NCBI GenBank assembly: GCA_964594115.1
Contig: CAZQLD010000027.1
Coordinates: 1 to 5,808 of the forward strand
Direction of reading: 5' to 3'
Source: MFWN01 sp964594115
GTDB lineage: Archaea > Nanobdellota > Nanobdellia > Pacearchaeales > GW2011-AR1
Length of the DNA stretch: 5,808 bases
The translations under genes and the position numbers were made by a program. Below are positions 1 to 5,808 of this stretch, piece after piece. Each line of letters begins with the position of its first letter. Within the stretch, counting starts at the first letter, position 1. The notes under the pieces are model-generated. The model worked only from the letters and a program-made list of their open reading frames with translations, had not been told where the DNA came from and did not search any database.

Positions 1-2781
1 TTTGTTTATAATGAAACTGGCTTAATCAATGAAACAACAAGAGATATTTCTGGTGTAGAAGCGGTTGTAGGAATTATTTATGAGTTTTTGTATGATGGGA
101 TCTTCAACTGGTTTTACAGGATATTTGATATTGCTGGAAACTTCTTTGATACAGGAAATAATACAATAACTATAGATACAACTTATCCTTTAATTGATTA
201 TGGACAGGGAACTGAAAATAATTATGCAAATCTTTCAAGAACCTGGATTTATGTTAATGTTAGTGTAAATGAAACAAATGAAGCTAATATTACCTTTGGA
301 TTATACAATCTTGCAGGGATATTTAATGAGAGTGTTTTTACAAATAATCAGAGAACAATAAACTGGACTAGCTTAAATGACGGGATTTATTATTATAATG
401 TCACTATAGTTGACTTAGTTAATAATATTAATTCAACAGAAACAAGACAAATTGGTTTAGACACAACAGGGCCAACAATTGTTATTGATCATCCAGAACC
501 AAAAGCCTATGGTTATAATACTAGTTTGCCTTTAAACTTTACTATAACTGATAATTTAGTAGGATATGATAGCTGTTGGTGGAATCTTGATAATGGAGAT
601 AATCAGACAATTGATTGTAACCAGAATACAACTTTTAATACAAGTGAAGGAGTGCATAATTTATATTTTTATTCAAATGATTCTTTTAATCATTTAGGAA
701 GCAGCAGCGTTACATTTTCGGTTTCTACTACCGGGCCTGCTGTAACTCTTATTTCCCCTCTAGATAATGCTTTTTTTGATTATCTAGGAACAATCTATTT
801 TAATTTTACTGCTGAAGACCCTGATGGTATTGATACCTGTTCATTATATGGAAACTGGAGTGGGGGATGGCACCAGAATCAAACAACAAAACTAGACTGG
901 TGGAATACAGACTGGAGTTATAAAAAGCAGTTAAACATAACAAATAATAATGCAAGCGCTGTTTTAGAAAAAGGTTATTCTGTAAATATAAGTTTAGATA
1001 CAACTGGAAGTAAGTTCTTAGATAATGGAAATGATGTAAGAATTGTTTATAATAATGGGAGCCAGAATATTGAACTTGATAGGATAAATATTAATTCTTT
1101 TAATTCTTCTTCTACTATAATCTGGTTTAAACTTCAAGAAAATATATCTGCTTCTGGCAGCGATAGCAATTATTTTGTTTATTATGGGAATCCTTCTGCA
1201 GGAAACCCTCCAACTAATAAAAGTAATGTTTATTTGTTTTTTGATGATTTTGCAACTGCAAATTCTTGGACAGTTGCTACCGGGGCTTGCAGTGCTTCAA
1301 GTGTTCAGGGAAACCCAATTCCTTCTTTATACATGTCTGGAAGCGGAACAACTGATAGGTGTTATGCAAATAATTTTGATTTACCAAATTATTTTATTAT
1401 TGAAGCTGATATTTATATTACGAGTGGTGCAAGGGGAATCAGAAATATTGGTTTTAAGCATACAACTTCTCATACAAATGGTTATATGTATAGAATACAG
1501 ACCTCTACCTCTGATGGAGGGTTTTTCGTGTTAGATGGAGGGGGAAGTTGGTCTCATATCGGAGCTGCTGATGGACCCTATTCTGCAGATAGTTGGCATA
1601 GTTTAGAATTGCTTATTCGGGGGAGTAACTTTACTGCACGGGTTAATGACGTTGAAAGAGCTTCTGTTGTAGATTCTACTTATTCAAACACAAAAATAGG
1701 GACTCAAGATGATGGAGGAGCAGACACGGATAGTTATGTGGATAATTATTTAGTCAGAGGTTATATTTATCCAGAGCCCAGTTTTTCAGTTGGAGCTGAA
1801 CAAGGACAAGATTTTTTCTTTACAGCAAATATAACTAGCGAAGGCTATTATACCTGGAATGTTGAGTGTAATGATTCTCTTAATTTTGGGGCTTTTGCTT
1901 TGAGTAATTATACTTTTGGAGTTTTTTTGTTTCCAGATAAGCCAATTCTTTTAAATGCTTCCCAAAATGCAAATGATGGAAAAGGAAATTTAACTTTATT
2001 TTGGAATGCAAGTGGTCATACACATTTCTATAGGGTTTATTATAATGAAAGTCTGGCTGGAGACTTTATACTTTTAAATACAACTCCTTCGCCAAATTAC
2101 ACTGATACAACTTTTACTAGTTCTGGACAACTAAGAAGATTTTATAGAATTGATTCTTGGAATCCTATTGGGCAAAACCAATCAGATAATTATTTTGGAG
2201 CACATATTTATACTCTCCAACATAATATGAATACAAGAAACTGGATTGGTTTTCCAACAAATTTTACTTATTTGACAAATGCTAATGATAGTTTAAGAGA
2301 GATAAGAAATGCAACTGCCTTTACATTATGGAATGGGACTAATCAAAAGAGAGTTACTTGTAATTATTATCTTTGTCCTGATTCGTTTGAGTGTACAAAC
2401 GAGGCTTGTAATTTCGATTTAGAACAAGGAAGAGGTTATGAAACAAACATAAATAGTTCTGCTTCAAGTATGGTTAATTGGTCAGGGGTTGGTATTGTAT
2501 ATAATCAGACAAATATAAGTTTAATCAAGAATTCAACGAGTTTTGGTAAAAACTGGCTTGCCATATACGCAAATACTACCTTAAGTAATGCCCAAGGTTT
2601 ATTATTGGGTATAAGTAGTGCAGATGCTGTTACAGACTGGGAAGAAGCTTTGCAAACTTCAAAAGGATTGATTCATTCACCATTTCCTTGGGAAACTTTT
2701 CTTGGAACAAATTTTAGTATAAAAATGGAAGATGCGTATGAAGTTTCTGTTAATTTAACTAGGGGTTGGGAGCAAACATAA
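1..2781 (+). CDS. Large secreted/cell-surface multidomain protein (Ig-like, DUF2341, LamG-like, FN3-like), 5' partial
   Basis: The frame is open from base 1, so the gene begins upstream; 926 residues and the TAA stop are visible. The TTG at 88 is merely internal. Layout in visible residues: tail of an Ig-like domain (1-58), Ig-like domains at 61-157 and 158-243 separated by DTTYP/DTTGP/STTGP linkers, a third Ig-like domain from about 245 interrupted near residue 299, a DUF2341 domain (WWNTDWSYKKQ at 300-310, to about 412), a LamG/concanavalin-like domain opening with FFDDF at 413-417 and ending with SVGAE near 600, the rest of the third Ig-like domain (603-641), an FN3-like domain (643-722) and two related C-terminal modules (741-832, 845-926). 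It carries over 40 N-x-S/T sequons, as expected of an exported glycoprotein. DUF2341 and LamG folds are typical of extracellular binding proteins; the ligand is unknown. There is no C-terminal transmembrane helix or sorting tail, so any anchor must be upstream or supplied by a partner. The next gene starts one base after the stop. Confidence 0.9.
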   Translation, partial: FVYNETGLINETTRDISGVEAVVGIIYEFLYDGIFNWFYRIFDIAGNFFDTGNNTITIDTTYPLIDYGQGTENNYANLSRTWIYVNVSVNETNEANITFGLYNLAGIFNESVFTNNQRTINWTSLNDGIYYYNVTIVDLVNNINSTETRQIGLDTTGPTIVIDHPEPKAYGYNTSLPLNFTITDNLVGYDSCWWNLDNGDNQTIDCNQNTTFNTSEGVHNLYFYSNDSFNHLGSSSVTFSVSTTGPAVTLISPLDNAFFDYLGTIYFNFTAEDPDGIDTCSLYGNWSGGWHQNQTTKLDWWNTDWSYKKQLNITNNNASAVLEKGYSVNISLDTTGSKFLDNGNDVRIVYNNGSQNIELDRININSFNSSSTIIWFKLQENISASGSDSNYFVYYGNPSAGNPPTNKSNVYLFFDDFATANSWTVATGACSASSVQGNPIPSLYMSGSGTTDRCYANNFDLPNYFIIEADIYITSGARGIRNIGFKHTTSHTNGYMYRIQTSTSDGGFFVLDGGGSWSHIGAADGPYSADSWHSLELLIRGSNFTARVNDVERASVVDSTYSNTKIGTQDDGGADTDSYVDNYLVRGYIYPEPSFSVGAEQGQDFFFTANITSEGYYTWNVECNDSLNFGAFALSNYTFGVFLFPDKPILLNASQNANDGKGNLTLFWNASGHTHFYRVYYNESLAGDFILLNTTPSPNYTDTTFTSSGQLRRFYRIDSWNPIGQNQSDNYFGAHIYTLQHNMNTRNWIGFPTNFTYLTNANDSLREIRNATAFTLWNGTNQKRVTCNYYLCPDSFECTNEACNFDLEQGRGYETNINSSASSMVNWSGVGIVYNQTNISLIKNSTSFGKNWLAIYANTTLSNAQGLLLGISSADAVTDWEEALQTSKGLIHSPFPWETFLGTNFSIKMEDAYEVSVNLTRGWEQT
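892..1803 (+). other. DUF2341 + LamG-like cassette inserted inside an Ig-like domain
   Basis: This block encodes about residues 298-601 of the surface protein. It starts with the LDWWNTDWSYKK signature of DUF2341, passes through IWFKLQ and NYFVYYGNP, then FFDDF marks the start of a LamG/ConA-like beta-sandwich that closes with EPSFSVGAE. The Ig-like sequence before it (ITLISP-type strand, DTCSLYGNWSGGW, NQTT) has no second half, and the sequence directly after it (DFFFTANITSEGYYTWNVECNDS) is exactly the missing second half. The two cysteines that would pair in the Ig fold, C280 and C623, therefore lie on opposite sides of the cassette. Domain names are recognised by pattern, not by a search. 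Confidence 0.65.
2221..2778 (+). repeat. Two tandem copies of a C-terminal surface-protein module
   Basis: Residues 741-832 and 845-926 of the surface protein repeat the same pattern: an NW-hydrophobic start (RNWIGF at 746-751, KNWLAI at 850-855), an N-T/F-T segment, an L..I...A segment followed by a Trp, an F-x-hydrophobic stretch, a G/D-x-Y-E-x-x-(V/I) strand (GYETNI, AYEVSV) and a closing Trp (W827, W923). The spacing between copies is about 100 residues. The first copy alone holds four cysteines, C787, C792, C798 and C803. The repeat is visible at protein level only; the DNA copies have diverged. The function is unknown. Confidence 0.55.
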
Positions 2782-2782
2782 A

Positions 2783-4234
2783 ATGGAAGAAATAAAATAC
2801 AATAGAATGAAAAAAAACACATTCCTTATTAGTTTAATGTTTATAATTATTATTTTATCAACAAAATTAGTTGTAGCTAATTTTGTTTGTGGTCAGGTTT
2901 TAGATGCAGATGATAATATGTCTGCTCAATGGTATAGTGTAATGATTTATTATCCAAGCTCCCAGAATAATTATGCTGGGTGCGAGATAAGTCCTGCAGA
3001 GAACAAGTATTGCTGTGATACAGAAGCTATTCCAAGAAAAACATGGAAAATTGGAGATATTGTAGGGGCAGAAGTTTTTGATTCTGCTTCTGGTTATGTT
3101 GCAGGACCTGTTTCTATTGTGACAAGTGGAGAGGGTTATGATGTTCTTCCTGTAATGCAACTTGAAAGAGTAATAAAAGTTCGTGATTGGAAAAAATTAA
3201 TTTTTTCAAATGAGACTGGATTCTTATTGAATGCAAGCTTTAGAGAACCATATAATTTTGTTGAGCTGGAAAGAAATAATGATAAAAGTGTATTGTGTGA
3301 GAATTGCAGTAATTTCTCTGAATATATCAATGTAAGTTTTGGTATGAATTATTTAAGATTAATTGCAAGTGATGTAAGAAGTATTTCTGAAGATTTGGTT
3401 GTGGTTGTATTGAATTGGTTTAAATTTGAAAGAAAAATTGAGTGTAAGGGATGTTTGGGAAATAGAGTAAGACATAATCAAGTTGTTGATGTGGCTCTTT
3501 TATTGAATTTGAGTCATTATGTTGAGGGTCTTGAGTTAAAAGAGTATGTTCCTATTGATTTTGAAATTTTGGAAACAGATGGACAGATAAGGGCATATAG
3601 TCAGACGCATAATATGATTGTATGGAATGTTTCTGGTAAAAATATAGAAAAGAAGTATGTTATTAAATCTCCTAAAATTAGATTTTTTCCTAAAAAGTAT
3701 TCTTTTAGAACAGAATTAGAGGATAAAATAATGAGCGAAGAAGATATTATTGTTTTTAGGTTTTTTTGGTTTTTTCCATTTAATCAAAAGGGTGCACAAA
3801 ATTATTTTGATCCTCATAAGATGCAGACAAGAATCTATCCAAATAGACCTCTTGTAAAAAGATTTGATAATGAGATTATAAGAGTTGCTGTTTTTCCTAA
3901 GAAAACAATAAGAAATGCTGAATTTGATTTGTTGAATTATACTTTAGAAGACTTAGATGATTTTGAAGTTATTAGTAGTTATTTATTTGATACTAATTTT
4001 GCAGAGCGTACAGAAAAAATATACATTGAGTTTAAAGTAGAGAAAAATGTTTCTGAGATCTATGAAAGTATTAGTTTATTTGTTTTAAATCAGGATTGGA
4101 AAGAAAATGAAATAAAATTTTATGAAGAAGATGAAATCTATCTTTATTATAAAGCATCTTTTAATGGTAAGGGAATTGCAATTGTTGGAAAAAAGAAAGG
4201 ATTTTTTGAGTTACTGATAGGTGGTTTTAGCTGA
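2783..4234 (+). CDS. Exported protein with Cys-containing N-terminal half and PGF-pre-PGF-like C-terminal domain
   Basis: This 483-residue protein starts one base after the upstream stop, so the two genes are almost certainly co-transcribed. Residues 9-32 form a clear signal peptide: MKKN, a hydrophobic core (FLISLMFIIIIL) and a V-V-A cleavage site before N33. ATG 2807 (residue 9) is a plausible alternative start; I keep 2783 because a GGGAG lies 10 nt upstream of it. After cleavage comes a beta-rich N-terminal domain (33-135, C36, C67, C77, C78), then two CxxC pairs (C172/C175 and C221/C224). All eight cysteines lie before residue 225, which suggests disulfides or a metal site. Residues 225-330 look like a DUF11/CARDB-type beta domain. 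Residues about 390-470 (IEFKVEKN ... IAIVGKK) resemble the PGF-pre-PGF domain of archaeal surface proteins, but the usual membrane anchor or PGF-CTERM tail is missing and the chain stops at LLIGGFS. The role is unknown; a partner of the upstream surface protein is a reasonable inference. Confidence 0.88.
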   Translation: MEEIKYNRMKKNTFLISLMFIIIILSTKLVVANFVCGQVLDADDNMSAQWYSVMIYYPSSQNNYAGCEISPAENKYCCDTEAIPRKTWKIGDIVGAEVFDSASGYVAGPVSIVTSGEGYDVLPVMQLERVIKVRDWKKLIFSNETGFLLNASFREPYNFVELERNNDKSVLCENCSNFSEYINVSFGMNYLRLIASDVRSISEDLVVVVLNWFKFERKIECKGCLGNRVRHNQVVDVALLLNLSHYVEGLELKEYVPIDFEILETDGQIRAYSQTHNMIVWNVSGKNIEKKYVIKSPKIRFFPKKYSFRTELEDKIMSEEDIIVFRFFWFFPFNQKGAQNYFDPHKMQTRIYPNRPLVKRFDNEIIRVAVFPKKTIRNAEFDLLNYTLEDLDDFEVISSYLFDTNFAERTEKIYIEFKVEKNVSEIYESISLFVLNQDWKENEIKFYEEDEIYLYYKASFNGKGIAIVGKKKGFFELLIGGFS

Positions 4235-4543
4235 TTAGAATAGATTATTTTTATGAATTACATAAATATAAAAAATTTTTGAATGATTTTCTAATTTTTG
4301 ATAAGAGATTTTATCATAAGATTTCTTTTTTCTAAATCTTAAACTAAAAGGAATTTTAAAATATTTAGTAGAACTCTGTCTTCCTCTTTCAATTATTTTA
4401 GCTTCTTTAGTGCATAGGTTAGGAGAGAAAAAATGAATATTTTTAATTGCGTTTTTTAAAGCTAGTGCTTCTTCTTTTTCTAAAAGGATTTTATAAATAA
4501 TATTATTGTTTGGAAAGATTTTAGAACTTATAACATCACCCAT
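4235..4543 (-). CDS. Small AbrB-like conserved protein, leftward paralog
   Basis: This 102-residue protein is supported as real by its end-to-end similarity to the rightward neighbour at 4704-5006: about 35 identities over 101 positions counted by eye, with one gap and the same start. Shared residues include MG at the start, EE-x-L-x-LK (24-30), NI-x-x-FS (35-40), RG (53-54), TKYF-x-IP-x-x-LR (59-69) and QKLE-x-x-SKI near the C-terminus. The segment from RG onward has the order of an AbrB/SpoVT swapped-hairpin domain (basic strand, IPxxLR, then a strand-turn-strand ending in KI...VYV), so DNA binding is plausible but not shown. It is markedly Lys/Arg-rich around residues 69-78. It has its own TATA box about 30-40 bp upstream. 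Its TAA stop (4235-4237 on the reverse strand) directly abuts the TGA of the convergent gene. Confidence 0.75.
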   Translation of the reverse strand: MGDVISSKIFPNNNIIYKILLEKEEALALKNAIKNIHFFSPNLCTKEAKIIERGRQSSTKYFKIPFSLRFRKKKSYDKISYQKLENHSKIFYIYVIHKNNLF

Positions 4544-4569
4544 TTTCTATTTTTTACTACTTTTAATTG

Positions 4570-4590
4570 ATACTATTTTATATATAGTAT
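4570..4590. promoter_or_regulatory. Perfect 7-bp inverted repeat over the leftward TATA box (possible operator)
   Basis: ATACTAT at 4570-4576 and ATAGTAT at 4584-4590 are exact reverse complements with a 7-base spacer. The element covers the putative TATA box of the leftward small gene, where a bound dimer would block TBP. Given the A+T content, chance cannot be excluded; both arms do contain one G/C pair. An operator for one of the AbrB-like proteins is an inference. Confidence 0.35.
4574..4586 (-). promoter_or_regulatory. TATA box for the leftward small gene
   Basis: On the reverse strand this reads TATATATAAAATA, a near-ideal archaeal TATA element. Its centre is about 37-39 bp before the ATG at 4543, which predicts transcription starting roughly a dozen bases ahead of the start codon, giving a very short leader. 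No Shine-Dalgarno sequence is evident between the box and the ATG. Confidence 0.5.
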
Positions 4591-4593
4591 ATC

Positions 4594-4619
4594 GGATAAC
4601 TTTATTTAAAAATTTATCC
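4594..4619. repeat. Imperfect inverted repeat between the two divergent promoters
   Basis: The arms GGATAACTTT (4594-4603) and AAATTTATCC (4610-4619) pair at nine of ten positions around a 6-base A+T loop; the single mismatch is C4600/T4613. The G/C ends make it a little less likely to be a random A+T palindrome. Its position between the two TATA boxes fits a regulator-binding site, but no function is demonstrated. Confidence 0.3.
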
Positions 4620-4674
4620 CTAAATCAATGTAAGAGTTGTCAAAATCACTAATTTTTTGGATTTTATAATAAAA

Positions 4675-4682
4675 TTTAAATA
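4675..4682 (+). promoter_or_regulatory. TATA box for the rightward small gene / ATPase operon, probably leaderless
   Basis: TTTAAATA preceded by an A-rich BRE-like AAAA (4671-4674) is centred about 25 bp before ATG 4704, the spacing expected when transcription starts at or next to the A of the start codon. That predicts a leaderless mRNA, consistent with the absence of a clear Shine-Dalgarno sequence. The upstream TTTATAAT at 4662-4669 is a weaker alternative that would give a leader of about 10-15 nt. Confidence 0.45.
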
Positions 4683-4703
4683 CTGAAGAATCATAAGAGT
4701 AAT

Positions 4704-5006
4704 ATGGGAAGAATACTTGGAACAAAGACAACAAAAGATGGCAAAGTTGTTTTTGAAATAGAATTAGGTTATGAAGAATCTTTACAATTAAAAGGACACA
4801 TGAACAATATATGTGTTTTTTCTGAAGATGTTGCTGATATTAAAACAAATTTATCTCAGAGAGGCAAGAATGAAGCAACAAAATATTTTTTAATTCCAAG
4901 GGAATTAAGAAATAATTTAAGATTTAATGAGAAAGTTAAATGCCAAAAATTAGAAACTGACAGTAAAATCATTTTTGTTTATGTTGTAGATAAAATAAAG
5001 ATTTAA
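4704..5006 (+). CDS. Small AbrB-like conserved protein, rightward paralog, coupled to KaiC-like ATPase
   Basis: This 100-residue protein is homologous over its whole length to the divergent gene at 4235-4543. An N-terminal beta-rich part (2-22, then EESLQLKGHMNNI at 24-36) is followed by RG (53-54), TKYF-x-IP-x-x-LR at 59-69, and QKLETDSKI with a closing FVYVVDK strand. The C-terminal half has the layout of an AbrB/SpoVT-like swapped hairpin, which in known members binds DNA as a dimer; this assignment rests on pattern only. The N-terminal segment I do not recognise. Only one base separates its TAA from the ATG of the downstream ATPase, so the two products are made from one transcript and probably act together. 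The single cysteines in the two paralogs are not at the same position, arguing against a shared metal site. Confidence 0.85.
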   Translation: MGRILGTKTTKDGKVVFEIELGYEESLQLKGHMNNICVFSEDVADIKTNLSQRGKNEATKYFLIPRELRNNLRFNEKVKCQKLETDSKIIFVYVVDKIKI

Positions 5007-5007
5007 G

Positions 5008-5736
5008 ATGGAAAATAAAATTCAAGAAGAACTGGAAAGGGAAAGTATTGGAATCAAAAATATAGATGAGATGATTCAGGGAGGTTTGCCTAAAGGAAGT
5101 ATTATTGGTTTAAGTGGACCGCCAGGAGTTGGAAAGAGTATTTTTGTTCTGCATTTTTTATTAGAGGGGGCAAGGAAGGGGCAGAAATGTGTTTATATTA
5201 ATTTAGAGGAACCTGAAAGTAATATAAATAGCATGGTTAATCAGTTTGATTTTGCTGAGGAATTTTTCAATTTTGTTAAAGAAGGGAAAATTGTAATAAG
5301 ATGTTTTACTTATCCAGAATATGAGAAGATTTATAGTGATTTGTTTCAAAAAATTAAAGAAGATAAAAAAATTGAGAGATTAGTTATTGATAGTTTTAAT
5401 TGTTTTTTTTCTGCCGTTTTTAATCCAGAGTCCTTAAATTTAGGTTACGAAGTCAATATTCGGAGAATGATAAATCAGGCTTTTTCTATGTTAAGGAGAA
5501 AATGCCTCACAACCTTATTAATTTTAGAAATGCAATTAGATAAGCAGACAAGATTCTATTATAATATACCTTATCTTGTAGATGGCATTATAAATTTAGA
5601 TTTTTTAGAGCTTGGGACAATTGAAAGAAGAATTTTTATTCCTAAAATGAGATGGACAAATCAGTATAAAGAAAGCAAGAGTTACGAAATAGGGAAAAAA
5701 GGGATAGAAGTTCTAGAAGAAAAAGAAGATGATTAA
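5008..5736 (+). CDS. Single-domain KaiC/RAD55-type RecA-superfamily ATPase
   Basis: This 242-residue protein matches single-domain archaeal KaiC-like ATPases (COG0467/PF06745 style). The N-terminus SIGIKNIDEMIQGGLPKGS (13-31) is the family's TGIxxLDxxxGGGxPxGS entry. Walker A is GPPGVGKS at 37-44, the paired acidic residues typical of KaiC are E67-E68 in INLEEPE, Walker B is RLVIDS at 124-129, and a TLLILEM strand lies at 169-175. The late LVDGIINLDF and RRIFIPKMRWT stretches correspond to the family's LADGV and KMRG strands, with Trp where Gly is usual. The protein should bind ATP and may form hexamers in the cytoplasm; such proteins in archaea serve in signalling, motility (FlaH-like) or DNA-related roles, and which applies here cannot be told. 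It begins one base after the small AbrB-like gene, implying translational coupling, and has no Shine-Dalgarno sequence of its own. Confidence 0.92.
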   Translation: MENKIQEELERESIGIKNIDEMIQGGLPKGSIIGLSGPPGVGKSIFVLHFLLEGARKGQKCVYINLEEPESNINSMVNQFDFAEEFFNFVKEGKIVIRCFTYPEYEKIYSDLFQKIKEDKKIERLVIDSFNCFFSAVFNPESLNLGYEVNIRRMINQAFSMLRRKCLTTLLILEMQLDKQTRFYYNIPYLVDGIINLDFLELGTIERRIFIPKMRWTNQYKESKSYEIGKKGIEVLEEKEDD

Positions 5737-5758
5737 ATTCTTATGGACAGGAATTATA

Positions 5759-5808
5759 ATGGTTGAGAGTATTAAGGATTATTGGCTTGGTAAATTACTT
5801 TTTCCTAA
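5759..5808 (+). CDS. Start of a further gene, possibly lipase maturation factor-like, 3' partial
   Basis: The frame beginning ATG 5759 stays open to the window end and gives MVESIKDYWLGKLLFP. An AGGA at 5749-5752, six bases upstream, supports this start. An in-frame ATG at 5729, overlapping the end of the ATPase gene by 8 bases, is an alternative that would add ten residues (MIKFLWTGII). The DYWLGKLLF stretch recalls the DYWLARFVFQRGLAL opening of lipase maturation factor family membrane proteins (PF06762), but sixteen residues are too few for more than a hint. Same strand and close spacing suggest it belongs to the same operon. Confidence 0.45.
   Translation, partial: MVESIKDYWLGKLLFP

Noticed and set aside
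88..90. TTG as the start codon of the large surface protein
   Set aside because: The same frame is open and protein-like back to base 1, including a typical Ig-domain tail, and no signal peptide follows the TTG. The gene is truncated by the window edge.
806..1534. Antisense frame at 806-1003 and overlapping frame at 1175-1534
   Set aside because: Both lie wholly within the surface-protein gene, whose frame gives recognisable domains. Their translations are hydrophobic, low-complexity products without any motif.
880..1815. Target-site duplications around the DUF2341-LamG cassette
   Set aside because: Only short, low-complexity similarity (CAA/ACAA-type triplets) is seen at the two junctions, so no recent mobile-element insertion can be claimed.
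2900..3330. Two antisense frames over the second exported protein
   Set aside because: They overlap a gene with a convincing signal peptide and domain structure, and their products show no motif or initiation signal.
4299..4316. Small hairpin TGATAA/TTATCA near T-rich runs, as a terminator for the + strand operon
   Set aside because: It lies inside the reverse-strand gene, has only six A+T-rich pairs, and archaeal termination does not depend on such hairpins. The T-runs here are no richer than elsewhere in this A+T-rich window.
4235..5736. Toxin-antitoxin reading of the small AbrB-like genes
   Set aside because: AbrB-like proteins are often antitoxins, but neither neighbour resembles a toxin: one side is the exported protein in convergent orientation and the other a KaiC-like ATPase.

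Overview
The window looks like a low-GC archaeal chromosome segment, most probably from a DPANN lineage of the Woesearchaeota/Pacearchaeota type. The reasons are the strong A+T bias, a huge Asn/Thr/Ser-rich secreted protein made of Ig-like, DUF2341 and LamG-like modules, TATA-box promoters just upstream of start codons with no obvious Shine-Dalgarno, and a single-domain KaiC/RAD55-type ATPase. The taxonomic call is an inference from protein style, not from a marker gene. No RNA gene, CRISPR array, insertion sequence or integrase is visible. Coding density is very high: the only sizeable gap is 160 bp (4544-4703).

Left part (1-4234, + strand): a surface/secreted-protein operon. The first gene runs in from outside the window (926 residues visible). 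It carries a chain of Ig-like domains, one of which is split by an inserted DUF2341 + LamG-like cassette, then an FN3-like domain and two tandem copies of a C-terminal module. One base after its stop starts a second exported protein of 483 aa with a signal peptide, an N-terminal half containing all eight cysteines and a C-terminal segment resembling the PGF-pre-PGF domain. Neither protein shows a C-terminal membrane anchor in this window.

Right part (4235-5808): two small paralogous genes of about 100 codons diverge from a shared 160-bp promoter region. The leftward copy ends exactly against the stop codon of the secretion operon (stop codons abut tail to tail). The rightward copy is followed after one base by a KaiC-like RecA-fold ATPase, and then by the beginning of another gene that runs off the window and faintly resembles the start of lipase maturation factor proteins. 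The small proteins share an RG...TKYFxIPxxLR...QKLExxSKI signature that reads like an AbrB/SpoVT swapped-hairpin domain (inference). Two inverted repeats lie in the shared intergenic region, one of them over the leftward TATA box.

The most interesting point is this divergent pair of uncharacterised small proteins, one tightly coupled to a KaiC-like ATPase. It may be a small archaeal regulatory module in which one or both small proteins bind the shared intergenic region.
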